A stretch of 64,000 nucleotides of DNA from Corallococcus caeni (GCF_036245865.1 NZ_BTTW01000004.1:496001-560000), one strand, 5' to 3'. Shown: positions 29,230 through 39,438, counted from the stretch's first letter. Notes: generated from the letters alone by a model not told the origin. Numbers and translations: made by a program.

Positions 29230-31620
29230 ATGACGACCCGGATCCGAAAAGTGGCGGTGCTTGGCGCTGGCGTGATGGGCAGCGGCATCGCCGCGCATCT
29301 GGCCAACTCCGGCGTGCGCGCCCTGTTGCTGGACATCGTTCCGCCCAAGGCTGCTCCGGGCGAGGACACCGCCTCCAAGGCGTTCCGCAACAAGTTCGCT
29401 CAAGGAGCGCTGGCCAACCTGCGCAAGGCGAAGCCCAGCCCCATCGTGTCCGAGCAGGTGCTGGCCGCCATCGAAGTGGGCAACCTGGAGGACGACCTCG
29501 CGCGGCTGGGCGAGTGCGATTGGATCATCGAGGTGGTGAAGGAGGACCTGGCCGTCAAGCAGGCCCTGTTCGCCAAGGTGGAGAAGCACGCCCGCAAGGA
29601 CGCCATCATCTCCTCCAACACCTCCGGCCTCTCCATCGTGGGCATGACCGAAGGCCGCGGCGCGGAGTTCAAGAAGAACTTCCTCGTCACGCACTTCTTC
29701 AACCCCGTGCGCTACATGAAGCTGCTGGAGCTCGTGGCGGGCCAGGAGACGAACCCGGAGGTCGTGAAGACCGTCCACAAGTTCGGTGAAGAGGTCCTGG
29801 GCAAGGGCATCGTCTACGGCAAGGACACCACCAACTTCATCGCGAACCGCATCGGCGTGTACGGGATGATGCGGACCATCTCCGAGATGCAGAAGACGGA
29901 GATGTCCATCGAAGAGGTGGACAAGATCTTCGGCCCGGCCATGGGCCGTCCCAAGTCCGCCGTGTTCCGCACCGCGGACATCGTGGGCCTGGACACGTTC
30001 ACCCACGTGGCGAAGAACTGCTACGACACGCTGACCCACGACGAGGAGCGCGACGTCTTCGCCGCCCCCGACTTCCTCCAGAAGATGGTGGAGAAGGGGA
30101 TGCTGGGCGACAAGACGGGCGGCGGCTTCTACAAGAAGGACCGCGCCTCCGGCGGCAAGGACATCCTCGCGCTGGACCTGAAGTCGCTGGAGTACCGGCC
30201 GCAGGCCAAGGTGCGCTTCGACTCGCTGGGCGCCGCGAAGGACATCGAGAACGTCAAGGAGCGCGTGGCGTCCGTGATGAACGCGGACGACAAGGCCGGC
30301 AAGTTCGCCGAGCGCGTCACCCTGGACGTGCTGGCGTACTCCAGCCGCCGCATCCCGGAAATCGCCGACGACCTGGTCAACGTGGACCGCGGCGTGCGCT
30401 GGGGCTTCGGCTGGGACCTGGGCCCCTTCGAGGTCTGGGACGCCTACGGTGTCCAGAAGGGCGTGGAGCGCATGAAGGCGCTGGGCCTCAAGCCCGCCGC
30501 CTGGGTGGAGGAGATGCTGGCCAAGGGCCGCACGTCCTTCTACGGCGTGCAGGACGGCCGCGACACCTACTGGGACATCCCGTCCAAGTCCGTGAAGCCG
30601 GTGCAGGAGAACGCGCGCACGTTCCGCGTGGAGTACTTGAAGCGCGGCAACAAGAAGATCACCGGCAACGACAGCGCGTCGCTGTGGGACATGGGCGACG
30701 GCGCGACGCTCCTGGAGTTCCACTCCAAGATGAACTCCATCGACGATGACATCATCGCGATGATGAACACCGCGCTGGATGAGACGGAGAAGAACTTCAA
30801 GGGCCTGGTCATCGGCAACGACGGGTCCAACTTCTCCGCCGGCGCGAACATCATGGCCATGCTGATGGCGGCCAAGAGCGAGGACTTCGACTCCATCCGC
30901 AAGATGGCGTCCGCGTTCCAGGCCGCGAACCAGCGCATGCGCTACAGCCCCGTGCCCGTCGTGACGGCGCCCTTCAACCTCACGCTGGGCGGCGGCGCGG
31001 AGGTCACCATGGGTGGCAACGCGGTGCAGGCCAGCGCGGAGCTGTACATGGGCCTCGTGGAAGTGGGCGTGGGCCTCATCCCGGGCGGCGGCGGCACCAT
31101 GATGCTGCTGCGCAACGTGTTCGGCGCCTACGCGGCGGACAAGGACTTCGACGCGCTGCCCTTCCTCAAGAAGGTGTTCCTCGCCATCGGCACCGCGAAG
31201 GTGGCGACGAGCGCGGAGGAGGCCCGCGAGTTCGGCTTCCTGTCGCAGCAGGACGGCATCACGGGCAACCGCGACTTCCTCCTGTCGGACGCGAAGTCGC
31301 GCGTGCTGGGGCTGGCGAACGGCGGCTTCCGCCCGCCGCGTCCCACGCGCTTCCGGCTGCCGGGCCCCAACGGCGCGGCCACCATCGACATGATGCTGTA
31401 CGACATGCAGCTCAACAATCAGATCAGCGCCCACGACCGGAAGATCGCCCAGAAGCTGGCGCGCGTGCTCTCCGGTGGTGACACCAGCCCGTCCGTGCTG
31501 GTGACCGAGGAGAAGCTGCTGGAGCTGGAGATGGAAGCGTTCCTGAGCCTCATCGGCGAGGAGAAGACCCAGGACCGCATGATGTTCATGCTCGAGAAGG
31601 GCAAGCCGCTGCGCAACTAG
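29230..31620 (+). CDS. fadN: Beta-oxidation multienzyme FadN: 3-hydroxyacyl-CoA dehydrogenase / enoyl-CoA hydratase
   Basis: This 796-residue bifunctional enzyme has the NAD-binding Rossmann start VAVLGAGVMGSGIAAHL, the two halves of 3-hydroxyacyl-CoA dehydrogenase through about residue 400, and a C-terminal crotonase-fold hydratase with GGGAEVTMGG and GLIPGGGGT. The dehydrogenase-first order is the reverse of FadB/FadJ and matches Bacillus FadN in order and length. It would hydrate trans-2-enoyl-CoA and oxidise the 3-hydroxyacyl-CoA to 3-ketoacyl-CoA in the cytoplasm. The thiolase gene follows after 81 bases, recreating the FadN-FadA pair. The start is the ATG at 29230, preceded by AAGGGAG. 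Confidence 0.9.
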   Translation: MTTRIRKVAVLGAGVMGSGIAAHLANSGVRALLLDIVPPKAAPGEDTASKAFRNKFAQGALANLRKAKPSPIVSEQVLAAIEVGNLEDDLARLGECDWIIEVVKEDLAVKQALFAKVEKHARKDAIISSNTSGLSIVGMTEGRGAEFKKNFLVTHFFNPVRYMKLLELVAGQETNPEVVKTVHKFGEEVLGKGIVYGKDTTNFIANRIGVYGMMRTISEMQKTEMSIEEVDKIFGPAMGRPKSAVFRTADIVGLDTFTHVAKNCYDTLTHDEERDVFAAPDFLQKMVEKGMLGDKTGGGFYKKDRASGGKDILALDLKSLEYRPQAKVRFDSLGAAKDIENVKERVASVMNADDKAGKFAERVTLDVLAYSSRRIPEIADDLVNVDRGVRWGFGWDLGPFEVWDAYGVQKGVERMKALGLKPAAWVEEMLAKGRTSFYGVQDGRDTYWDIPSKSVKPVQENARTFRVEYLKRGNKKITGNDSASLWDMGDGATLLEFHSKMNSIDDDIIAMMNTALDETEKNFKGLVIGNDGSNFSAGANIMAMLMAAKSEDFDSIRKMASAFQAANQRMRYSPVPVVTAPFNLTLGGGAEVTMGGNAVQASAELYMGLVEVGVGLIPGGGGTMMLLRNVFGAYAADKDFDALPFLKKVFLAIGTAKVATSAEEAREFGFLSQQDGITGNRDFLLSDAKSRVLGLANGGFRPPRPTRFRLPGPNGAATIDMMLYDMQLNNQISAHDRKIAQKLARVLSGGDTSPSVLVTEEKLLELEMEAFLSLIGEEKTQDRMMFMLEKGKPLRN

Positions 31621-31701
31621 CGCGGGGCGTTTACTCAATGGGTTTCCAGACACGAATTCCGAAGCACGCTCGGACGCTGTCCGGGCAGGGAGACACCTGA
31701 C

Positions 31702-32874
31702 ATGTCCGGTCGAGTCGTGATTGCCAGCGCGGTGCGCACCCCCTTCACCCGCGCCCACAAGGGAGAGTTCAAGGACACGCGTCCGGATACGCTCGCGGCC
31801 CTTGCCATCAAGGAAGCCGTCGCCCAGGTCCCCGGCCTGAAGCCGACGGACGTGGAGGACGTCATCCTGGGCTGTGCCATGCCGGAAGCCGAGCAGGGCA
31901 TGAACGTGGCCCGCAACGCGAGCCTGCTCGCGGGGCTGCCGGACACCGTTCCGGGCATGACCATCAACCGCTTCTGTTCCTCCGGCGTGCAGTCCGTGGC
32001 GCAGGCGGCGCAGGGCATCAAGTCCGGGATGATGCAGGTGGCCATCGCCGGCGGCACCGAGTCCATGACCATGGTGCCCATGGGTGGCAACAAGGTCTCC
32101 GCGAACCCGGAGATCATGGAGAAGATCCCGGAGGTCTACACCTCCATGGGTGCCACCGCGGAGAACATCGCCACGCGCTACAGCGTCACGCGTGAGGACG
32201 CGGACAAGTTCGCGGCGGAGAGCCAGCGCCGCGCGGCCACCGCGCGCGAGCAGGGGAAGTTCAAGGAGGAGATCTTCCCCGTCACCACGACGATGTTCGA
32301 CGAGGACGGCACGAAGAAGGAAGTCACCGTCTCCGTGGACACCATCCTGCGCCCGGAGACGACGGTGGAGGGCCTGGCCAAGCTGCGCCCGGCCTTCAAC
32401 GCCAAGGGCGTGGTGACGGCGGGCAACGCGTCGCCGCTGACGGACGGCGCGGCGGCCGCGGTGGTGATGAGCGAGGAGAAGGCGAAGGAGCTCAACGTCA
32501 AGCCGCTGGGCTACTTCGTGGACTACGTGGTCGCTGGCGTGCCGCCTGAAATCATGGGCGTGGGCCCGGTGCCCGCCATCCGCAAGCTGCTGGAGCGCAA
32601 CAAGCTGAAGATTGAAGACATCAGCGTGTTCGAGCTCAACGAGGCCTTCGCCGCGCAGGCGCTGCACTGCATCCGCGAGCTGGGCATCCCGCTGGACAAG
32701 GTGAACCCGAACGGCGGCGCCATCGCCCTGGGCCACCCGCTGGGCGTGTCCGGCGCGCGCATGGTGGCCACCATCCTGCGCGAGCTGAAGCGCCGGGACG
32801 GCCGCTACGGCGTGGTGAGCATGTGCATCGGCGGCGGCATGGGTGCCGCGGCGCTGGTGGAGCTGGCGAAGTAG
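31702..32874 (+). CDS. fadA: Acetyl-CoA C-acyltransferase (3-ketoacyl-CoA thiolase)
   Basis: This 390-residue thiolase has all the hallmarks: acyl-accepting Cys in NRFCSSGVQS, the GxxxxxGHPxGxSGAR-type motif as NGGAIALGHPLGVSGARM, and the second catalytic Cys in MCIGGGMGAA. It cleaves 3-ketoacyl-CoA with CoA to acetyl-CoA and a shortened acyl-CoA, the last step of beta-oxidation, and pairs with the preceding fadN. The family also contains biosynthetic acetoacetyl-CoA thiolases, but the fadN linkage argues for the degradative role. The start is the ATG at 31702 (MSGRVVIASAVRTPF). Confidence 0.93.
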   Translation: MSGRVVIASAVRTPFTRAHKGEFKDTRPDTLAALAIKEAVAQVPGLKPTDVEDVILGCAMPEAEQGMNVARNASLLAGLPDTVPGMTINRFCSSGVQSVAQAAQGIKSGMMQVAIAGGTESMTMVPMGGNKVSANPEIMEKIPEVYTSMGATAENIATRYSVTREDADKFAAESQRRAATAREQGKFKEEIFPVTTTMFDEDGTKKEVTVSVDTILRPETTVEGLAKLRPAFNAKGVVTAGNASPLTDGAAAAVVMSEEKAKELNVKPLGYFVDYVVAGVPPEIMGVGPVPAIRKLLERNKLKIEDISVFELNEAFAAQALHCIRELGIPLDKVNPNGGAIALGHPLGVSGARMVATILRELKRRDGRYGVVSMCIGGGMGAAALVELAK

Positions 32875-32888
32875 TCCGCTTGCCCGTT

Positions 32889-32917
32889 CGCGCCCCCTGT
32901 CTCACGAAGGGGGCGCG
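32889..32917. terminator. Strong hairpin between convergent fadA and the MutS-like gene
   Basis: CGCGCCCCCT (32889-32898) pairs perfectly over 10 bp with AGGGGGCGCG (32908-32917) around a 9-nt loop. It lies in the 52-base gap between convergent genes and could end both transcripts; no T-run is present on either side. Confidence 0.5.
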
Positions 32918-32926
32918 AGGGGCATG

Positions 32927-34765
32927 TCAGGAGGCCGGGGCGTCCGGGTCGTTCACCGGGACGCCCGCCAGGCGCAGCACCCGCAGCGCGTTGGTGGTGT
33001 CCACCACCCCCTGCCGGAGCCGGTAGTCGAACACCATCTTCCCGTCCTCCAGGTGGTCGCGGAAGTGGACGTTCACCACGTGCGAGCCCGGCTCGTCCGC
33101 CAGCACCGCCAATGACAAATCATGCGTCGTCACCGCGCCACACGCGCCGGAGGCGAGCAGGAGCCGCAGCACCTCGCGCGAGGCAATCTGTCGCTCGCGG
33201 GTGTTGGTGCCCAGCAGGATTTCGTCCAGCAGGAACAGGGCCTGGCCCTTCGCGGCGGCCGCCGCGTCCAGCACCGTCTTCAGCCGCAGCACCTCCGCGT
33301 GGAAGTACGACACGCCGCGCTCCAGCGAGTCCTTCACGCGCATGCTGGTGAGCACCTGCACCGGGGACAGCCGGAACGTCGCCGCGCACACCGGCGCGCC
33401 CGCCAGCGCGAGCACCACGTTGGCGCCCAGCGCGCGCATCAGCGTCGTCTTGCCGCTCATGTTGGAGCCCGTGATCAGCAGTGCGTGGCGCGGACCGGGC
33501 AGGGACACGTCGTTGGGCACGGGCGCGTCCAGGAGCGGGTGTCCCAGCGCGGTGGCCATCACGCTCGGGCCCTGGGCCTCCAGCTGGGGCCAGGTGAAGG
33601 CGGGGCGGTCATGGGCGAGCCCGCCCAGGCAGCAGAGGGCCTCCAGTTCCGCGAGCCCCTCGAACCACTGGCGCACGTCGCGTCCATGGGCGGCCCTCCA
33701 GCCCTCCAGCGCGAAGAGGGCGTGGATGTCCCAGAGCGTGAGCCAGTGCACCAGGGCGTGGAACTGGTGCCGCTTGAACTCGATGAGCGAGTACAGCTGG
33801 CTGAAGCGCCGGAACAGCGCGGACACCGGGGGGCCGCCTTCCGCCCGCAGGCCGGACTGGAGCTGCTTCAGGCGCGGGTGCTCGAAGGTCTGTCCCTCCA
33901 CGCGCTCGAAGAGGGACGCGTAGCGCACGAAGCCGCGCTCGCCCTGCTCCACGGCGTCGTCCATCCGCTTCAGCGTGCGGCGCGTGGCCACCGCGATGCC
34001 CAGCTGCGCGAACAGGCCCAGCCACACGAGGCTGTCTGGAATCACGCCCACCGTGCCCAGGATGAAGAGGGTGAGCGTCACCGGGGGCAGCAGCACGGCC
34101 AGCGGACGTGACCAGCGGATGGCGTCCAGCGACGGCCCGGCCTCCGCCCACTGGATGAAGAGGGCCGGGTCCGCCTTGTCCTTCGCCACCACGCGGGCGT
34201 CCACGCAGAGCTCCTGGCGGAAGTCCACGCGCGGGGCCAGCTCGCGCGCGGCGCCCTGCCGGGTCACCACCGTCTCCGCGGTCGCGGGCGCGGACAGCCA
34301 CGCCGCCAGCCGCTCCTCGCCCGCGCGCGTCGCCGTCTCGTTGATGAGCTGGAAGAGGCTGCCCTGGCCAAAGACATCCAGGTCCGTCGCATACAAGTGA
34401 TTGGGGGAGAGGAACCGCTCACCCGTGTCGGTGAAGGAATGCCAGCCGCCCTCCAGCCGCGCGAGGCCCCGCTCGTTGAGGAGGACGAAGAGGCGCGCGC
34501 GCTGCTCCTTGAGGAACACCTGGTGGTGCAGCACCGCCAGCAGGCCATAGACGGCGAGCGCGCCCGCCGCGGCCCACCACCAGGGCTTGGGCAGCCGGCC
34601 CATCAGCGTCAGCGCCGCGATGACGAGCGCCGCCACGAAGGCCACGGTGCGCAGGTTGGCGTACCTCGCGCTGACGCGGTCCAGCGCCGTCAGGTCCGCC
34701 TGGGCGGCCGCGCGGCGGTCGGTGTACGTGCGATGGGGGCTCGGGGACTCGTTGGGGACGGGCAC
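32927..34765 (-). CDS. Membrane-anchored MutS-like ATPase
   Basis: The C-terminal third is a MutS ATPase: Walker A GSNMSGKTTL, Walker B LFLLDEILLGTNTRER, then TTHDLSLA. There is no N-terminal mismatch-recognition domain. The N-terminal part has two membrane helices near residues 35-80 (TVAFVAALVIAALTLMG and WWWAAAGALAVYGLLAVL), and another hydrophobic pair lies further on (LFILGTVGVIPDSLVWLGLF). A helical lever/core-like region lies between. It therefore resembles the membrane-spanning MutS-like proteins seen in many bacteria rather than the repair enzyme MutS or MutS2, and has no assigned role. The start is uncertain: GTG 34765 (MPVPNESPSP) is used, with TTG 34813 in the same frame as the alternative. 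It converges on fadA and is divergent from the outer-membrane-type gene. Confidence 0.8.
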   Translation of the reverse strand: MPVPNESPSPHRTYTDRRAAAQADLTALDRVSARYANLRTVAFVAALVIAALTLMGRLPKPWWWAAAGALAVYGLLAVLHHQVFLKEQRARLFVLLNERGLARLEGGWHSFTDTGERFLSPNHLYATDLDVFGQGSLFQLINETATRAGEERLAAWLSAPATAETVVTRQGAARELAPRVDFRQELCVDARVVAKDKADPALFIQWAEAGPSLDAIRWSRPLAVLLPPVTLTLFILGTVGVIPDSLVWLGLFAQLGIAVATRRTLKRMDDAVEQGERGFVRYASLFERVEGQTFEHPRLKQLQSGLRAEGGPPVSALFRRFSQLYSLIEFKRHQFHALVHWLTLWDIHALFALEGWRAAHGRDVRQWFEGLAELEALCCLGGLAHDRPAFTWPQLEAQGPSVMATALGHPLLDAPVPNDVSLPGPRHALLITGSNMSGKTTLMRALGANVVLALAGAPVCAATFRLSPVQVLTSMRVKDSLERGVSYFHAEVLRLKTVLDAAAAAKGQALFLLDEILLGTNTRERQIASREVLRLLLASGACGAVTTHDLSLAVLADEPGSHVVNVHFRDHLEDGKMVFDYRLRQGVVDTTNALRVLRLAGVPVNDPDAPAS

Positions 34766-34931
34766 GATGGCCGCGCATGCTGTGCGGCCCCCCGTCCGAG
34801 GGCAAGCGCGCAACGCGCTCCGTCACGCTTCGCTGACACCCGACGTTGACTTCCCGTGGGCCCCCGGGATTTGAATGCGACGCGTGAGGGGCGGTCGGGC
34901 CGGCCGTGCCTCGCGGAGGGGGTTCAACCCC

Positions 34932-35825
34932 ATGTCGTTCCCCAAGGTCGTGCTGGGCGGAGGGCTCCTCGCGGGCCTGCTCGCCGCGCCTCCCGCCGAA
35001 GCGCGCTTCGGCAAGCGCTCGGATTCCAACGAAACGTCGAAGCCCGTCCACAAGGCGTCCGCCATTGGCGCCGATGACGACGCTTCGAAGAAGGAGGACG
35101 AGAACCAGAACCGTTCTTCCAAGACGACGACGGTGTCCTCCACGGATGACTGTTGCAGCGCCAGCGCGTCAGACGACGCCGCGGCCATCATCCTGGGCGC
35201 GGTCTTCGAGCTGCTGTTCCGTGGAATGGGCGAGGCCATCGCCAGCACGGGCACCCACCACGGCCACGACATCGACGCGCCGGACGCGACGCCCGAGCGC
35301 AACTCGCTGCGGCACGCCGTGCCGTTCTCCTTCCGCGCGGGCGTGCTGGCGTCTCCCGTCGAGGGGGGCATGGGCGTGGACTTCGACGTCGGCTGGGACC
35401 TCCGCCAGTTCGGAGTGGACCTGCGGCTGTCCCGGCTGATGGGCACCGGGGCAGGGGCTTCGTCCCGCGACGCGCGCACCCTGGGGGAGATGCACGTGAC
35501 GTACTCCCCCCTCGTCCGCGAGGACCTGCGCATGCGCGCGGAGGCCGGCGTCTCCACCGTGGATCTTCCCGGCCGCGTCTACGTGGGCCCCAGCCTGGGC
35601 ATGTCCGTGGAGGCGTGCGTCCTGGGGCCCCTGGACGTGGAGGCGCGCTTCCAGGTGACGCCCTTTCCCTACCGGCAGATGGACGTGCGCGCGGGCCTGG
35701 CGCTGCACCTGGGCAGCCTCATGCTGCGGGGCGGGGCGCGCAGCCTCTACCTGGACTCCGAGGTGCGCCCCGTGGGGCAGGACCGGAGCTTCGCCCCCGA
35801 GTTCGGCATGGGCTTCACGTTCTGA
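34932..35825 (+). CDS. Putative outer-membrane beta-barrel protein, myxobacterial
   Basis: This 297-residue protein starts with an export signal (MSFPKVVLGGGLLAGLLAAPPAEA) and ends in Phe (MGFTF), the terminal residue typical of barrel proteins inserted by the Bam complex. Between them is a low-complexity Ser/Thr/Asp linker (about residues 25-75) containing a CC pair, a short hydrophobic segment, then a C-terminal half of alternating polar/apolar strands such as GVDLRLSRL, DVEARFQVTPF and LMLRGGARSLYL. I cannot name a family. Start ATG 34932 is chosen over the upstream in-frame start at 34875 because GGAGGGGG lies just ahead and the signal peptide begins there. Confidence 0.65.
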   Translation: MSFPKVVLGGGLLAGLLAAPPAEARFGKRSDSNETSKPVHKASAIGADDDASKKEDENQNRSSKTTTVSSTDDCCSASASDDAAAIILGAVFELLFRGMGEAIASTGTHHGHDIDAPDATPERNSLRHAVPFSFRAGVLASPVEGGMGVDFDVGWDLRQFGVDLRLSRLMGTGAGASSRDARTLGEMHVTYSPLVREDLRMRAEAGVSTVDLPGRVYVGPSLGMSVEACVLGPLDVEARFQVTPFPYRQMDVRAGLALHLGSLMLRGGARSLYLDSEVRPVGQDRSFAPEFGMGFTF

Positions 35826-35848
35826 ACAGCCCCGTGCGCTCAAAAACA

Positions 35849-35892
35849 CCACGGGCCCGGCCGCGGATGCACTCCGCGGTCAGGCCCGTTGG
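35849..35892 (-). terminator. Intrinsic terminator of mrpC, shared hairpin with the convergent gene
   Basis: CCACGGGCC (35849-35857) pairs with GGCCCGTTGG (35883-35892), with an inner perfect CCGCGG/CCGCGG stem. Read on the minus strand the hairpin is followed by a five-base T-run (GTTTTTG), so it suits the mrpC transcript best. Confidence 0.65.
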
Positions 35893-35925
35893 ACGTCACG
35901 GTCCCCTGGACGGGGACGCGCGGTC

Positions 35926-36672
35926 TTACTTCTCCTTGGAGGCCAGCTTGCGCAGGGCCTTCTGGTCACGCACGCAGAGGATGCGGCCGACGTTGCCGAG
36001 CACGCCCTCGCGCTTCATCTCGTTGATGAGCGTGGACACGAAGGAGCGCGAGGCGCCCACCAGGTCCGCCAGGTCCTGCTGGGTGATGCCGCGCAGGTCC
36101 GTCTCACCGCCGTGCGGGCAGCGCTCGCCGTGCGCCTCCACCAGCGTCAGGAGGGTGTCCGCCAGACGGGCCGGCACTTCCTTGAAGGTCAGGCCCAGCA
36201 CGCGCTTGCGCAGCGAGCGCACGCGGTCCGCGTAGGCGCGCACCACGTCCACCGCCAGGGCCGGACGGGCCTCCAGCTGGGCGCGGAAGTCACGGCCCTC
36301 GATGCTCCACACCTCGGCCTCGCCCGCCGCCACGGCCATCTCCTCGATGGGCGTGCCCTCGGGGCGGAACAGCTCGCCGAACAGGTCGCCCGGGCGCAGG
36401 ATGGACACCACCGAGCGGGTGCTGTTCTTGCCAATGCGCATCAGGCGCACGCGGCCGGACTTCAGCAGGTACACGCGGTCCGACGTGTCGCCGGGGCGGT
36501 AGATGGTCGAGTTGTGCGGGAAGGACTCGACCTTGAAGTACCCCTTGAAGTCGATGGCCTCCTGGCCGGGGACCAGCTTGTTCGCGGTCACCATCATCCC
36601 GGACGACGTCGCCTGCAGGGGCGCCACGACATTGGAACCGATGGGGCCGAGGGGGCGGTTGAAGCCGTGCAT
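35926..36672 (-). CDS. mrpC: MrpC, Crp/Fnr-family developmental transcription factor
   Basis: This 248-residue regulator has a cyclic-nucleotide-binding-type beta barrel (about residues 45-150, with RPGDLFGELF) and a winged helix-turn-helix (TQQDLADLVGASRSFVSTLINEMKREG). Length, sequence and position after an NtrC-type regulator and a histidine kinase match MrpC of Myxococcus xanthus, which switches on fruA and the fruiting-body programme. Residues 26-27 are Met-Met after a 25-residue leader, matching the shorter form MrpC2 that lacks 25 N-terminal residues in M. xanthus. The start ATG at 36672 follows AGGAG. Upstream lie a sigma-54 promoter, a palindrome and an MrpC-type site, fitting activation by MrpB and negative autoregulation. 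The frame is open for a further 67 codons but these lie in the promoter. Confidence 0.93.
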   Translation of the reverse strand: MHGFNRPLGPIGSNVVAPLQATSSGMMVTANKLVPGQEAIDFKGYFKVESFPHNSTIYRPGDTSDRVYLLKSGRVRLMRIGKNSTRSVVSILRPGDLFGELFRPEGTPIEEMAVAAGEAEVWSIEGRDFRAQLEARPALAVDVVRAYADRVRSLRKRVLGLTFKEVPARLADTLLTLVEAHGERCPHGGETDLRGITQQDLADLVGASRSFVSTLINEMKREGVLGNVGRILCVRDQKALRKLASKEK

Positions 36673-36746
36673 GGGAGTCTCCTGGAAAGACGGAAGAGGA
36701 TGGGGAAGGTTGGTCGCTGCTGCTGCTGCGGACGGACCTTGCCCTT

Positions 36747-36762
36747 TCCAAGAGGCGTGCCA
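36747..36762 (-). promoter_or_regulatory. Sigma-54 promoter of mrpC
   Basis: On the minus strand TGGCACG-N4-TTGGA matches the -24/-12 consensus TGGCACG-N4-TTGCA at all but one base. Transcription would start roughly 60 bases before the mrpC ATG. A sigma-54 promoter needs an activator such as MrpB, encoded just upstream. Confidence 0.8.
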
Positions 36763-36867
36763 CGGGCACTTGAAGTATTCCCAGGGGAACAGTTCGAGGA
36801 ATGCCGGGTACTTAGCGCTACAGCCCGGTCCCGCCCCCCCAACTGTGTCCAAAACCTGAAACAGAAC

Positions 36868-36893
36868 GTTCAAACAGTCTGATCAGTTTGAAC
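36868..36893. promoter_or_regulatory. Palindromic activator site upstream of mrpC
   Basis: GTTCAAAC (36868-36875) and GTTTGAAC (36886-36893) form a perfect 8-bp inverted repeat with a 10-base centre containing TGATCA. It is about 105-145 bp upstream of the sigma-54 promoter, the usual distance for an NtrC-type enhancer, so it is the best candidate for MrpB binding. Confidence 0.55.
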
Positions 36894-36918
36894 GAAACGT
36901 TAAAGGGACACACCGGTT

Positions 36919-36933
36919 TGTCCGGGCTGGGAC
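36919..36933. promoter_or_regulatory. MrpC-type binding site upstream of mrpC
   Basis: TGTC-N8-GAC fits the TGTY-N8-RAC consensus reported for MrpC in M. xanthus, and the arms TGTCC and GGGACA make it nearly palindromic. It lies between the mrpB stop and the enhancer-like palindrome, where it could serve autoregulation. Confidence 0.45.
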
Positions 36934-36937
36934 ACTG

Positions 36938-38401
<1,464 letters not shown>

Positions 38402-38408
38402 GGGGTCC

Positions 38409-39395
38409 TCAGGCGGCGAACGTCAGCGTGAACACCATCCCTGGCTCCGCACTCCCCTGGGCCGCCACGTCGCCCCCCACGCCCGTCATCACCCGCCGCA
38501 GGGCGGCCAGGGACAGCCCCGCGCCCCGCGCCAGCCGCGAGCCGAAGGGGTCGAACAGCGTGCCCCGCTCCTCCGGGGGCAGGGCCGCCGCCGGATCATC
38601 CAGGATGAGGCTGACGTGGCCCGGGTCGGGCTGGCGCAGCGTCACCTGGACGCGGCCCTCCTCGGGCAGGCCCATGGCCACGTTGAGCAGGACTTGAGCG
38701 AGCACGGGCCTCAACCGGTTGGGATCCACCCGCACGCGGGGCAGGTCCGCCTCTTCCTTCACATCCACCTCGATGCGGCGCTCGGCCAACTCCGGGGCCA
38801 CCATGGCGGTCGCCTCCTGGACGACCGAGCGCAGGGCGTGGGCGTCCAGGTTCGCGGCGCTCTCCCGGCCGTACTCGGAGAGCAGCCACAGCATGCGCTC
38901 CATGGTCCGGATTTCGCGGTTGGCGATGGTGAGCCGCCGCTTGTCCCGGTCCGACAGGCCGGTGTTCCGGGCCAGCGTCTGCACCGCCATCTTCACGGAG
39001 GAGAGCGGGTTGCGGATCTCATGGCTGAGCGACGACGACAGCTTGGAGATCTGCACCGGCGGGGCGCCCTCCAGCACGGTGCCCAGGTCGAGCACCCCCG
39101 CGGCGGCCTCCTCGCCGTCCATGCCCAGCACCAGCCGCAGGTGGGACGCGGGCGGGTTGCCGGTGGGGCCACCCGCGGAGACGGTGACGAACTCCACCGC
39201 GCGGCGGTCCTCCCTGGCGCGTGCATCCAGTTCACGGGCGCGCTCCTGTGACACGCCGAGCGCCGTGTGCAGGGAGGTGCCCACGAGCGTCTTGGCGTCG
39301 CGGCGCAGCACCTGGGCGCAGTCCCCCTCGGCACGTGTGACCCGGAGGTGGGGAGACCAGGCGAGCTGCGCGGCTTGCAGGAGTTGGGCGTTCAT
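38409..39395 (-). CDS. mrpA: MrpA, cytoplasmic histidine kinase
   Basis: This 328-residue protein lacks membrane segments. After a PAS-like N-terminal region it has a dimerisation/phosphoacceptor helix with SHEIRNPLSSVKM (His125) and a C-terminal ATPase-like domain with an N-box-like QVLLNVAMGL. The G1 box, normally DxGxG, reads LDDPAAALP, so ATP binding may be weak; the late GAGLSLAALRRV region is retained. It is the first gene of the mrp locus and should act on MrpB; MrpA of M. xanthus has been proposed to work as kinase or phosphatase. Start ATG 39395 is chosen over the longer open frame because the upstream 43 bases separate it from the divergent gene. Confidence 0.88.
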   Translation of the reverse strand: MNAQLLQAAQLAWSPHLRVTRAEGDCAQVLRRDAKTLVGTSLHTALGVSQERARELDARAREDRRAVEFVTVSAGGPTGNPPASHLRLVLGMDGEEAAAGVLDLGTVLEGAPPVQISKLSSSLSHEIRNPLSSVKMAVQTLARNTGLSDRDKRRLTIANREIRTMERMLWLLSEYGRESAANLDAHALRSVVQEATAMVAPELAERRIEVDVKEEADLPRVRVDPNRLRPVLAQVLLNVAMGLPEEGRVQVTLRQPDPGHVSLILDDPAAALPPEERGTLFDPFGSRLARGAGLSLAALRRVMTGVGGDVAAQGSAEPGMVFTLTFAA

Positions 39396-39438
39396 TGGTG
39401 GACCTGAAACATACCGGGTAACGTCGAGTGCTGTCCCT

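Noticed and set aside
28984-32736. 1250-codon minus-strand open frame opposite fadN and fadA
   Set aside because: The composition is repetitive His/Arg/Leu/Gly, no motifs are present, and the opposite strand holds two complete, well-conserved enzymes.
36673-36873. Longer MrpC with 67 extra N-terminal codons
   Set aside because: That stretch contains the sigma-54 promoter, and the ATG at 36672 has a proper AGGAG and gives the known 248-residue length.
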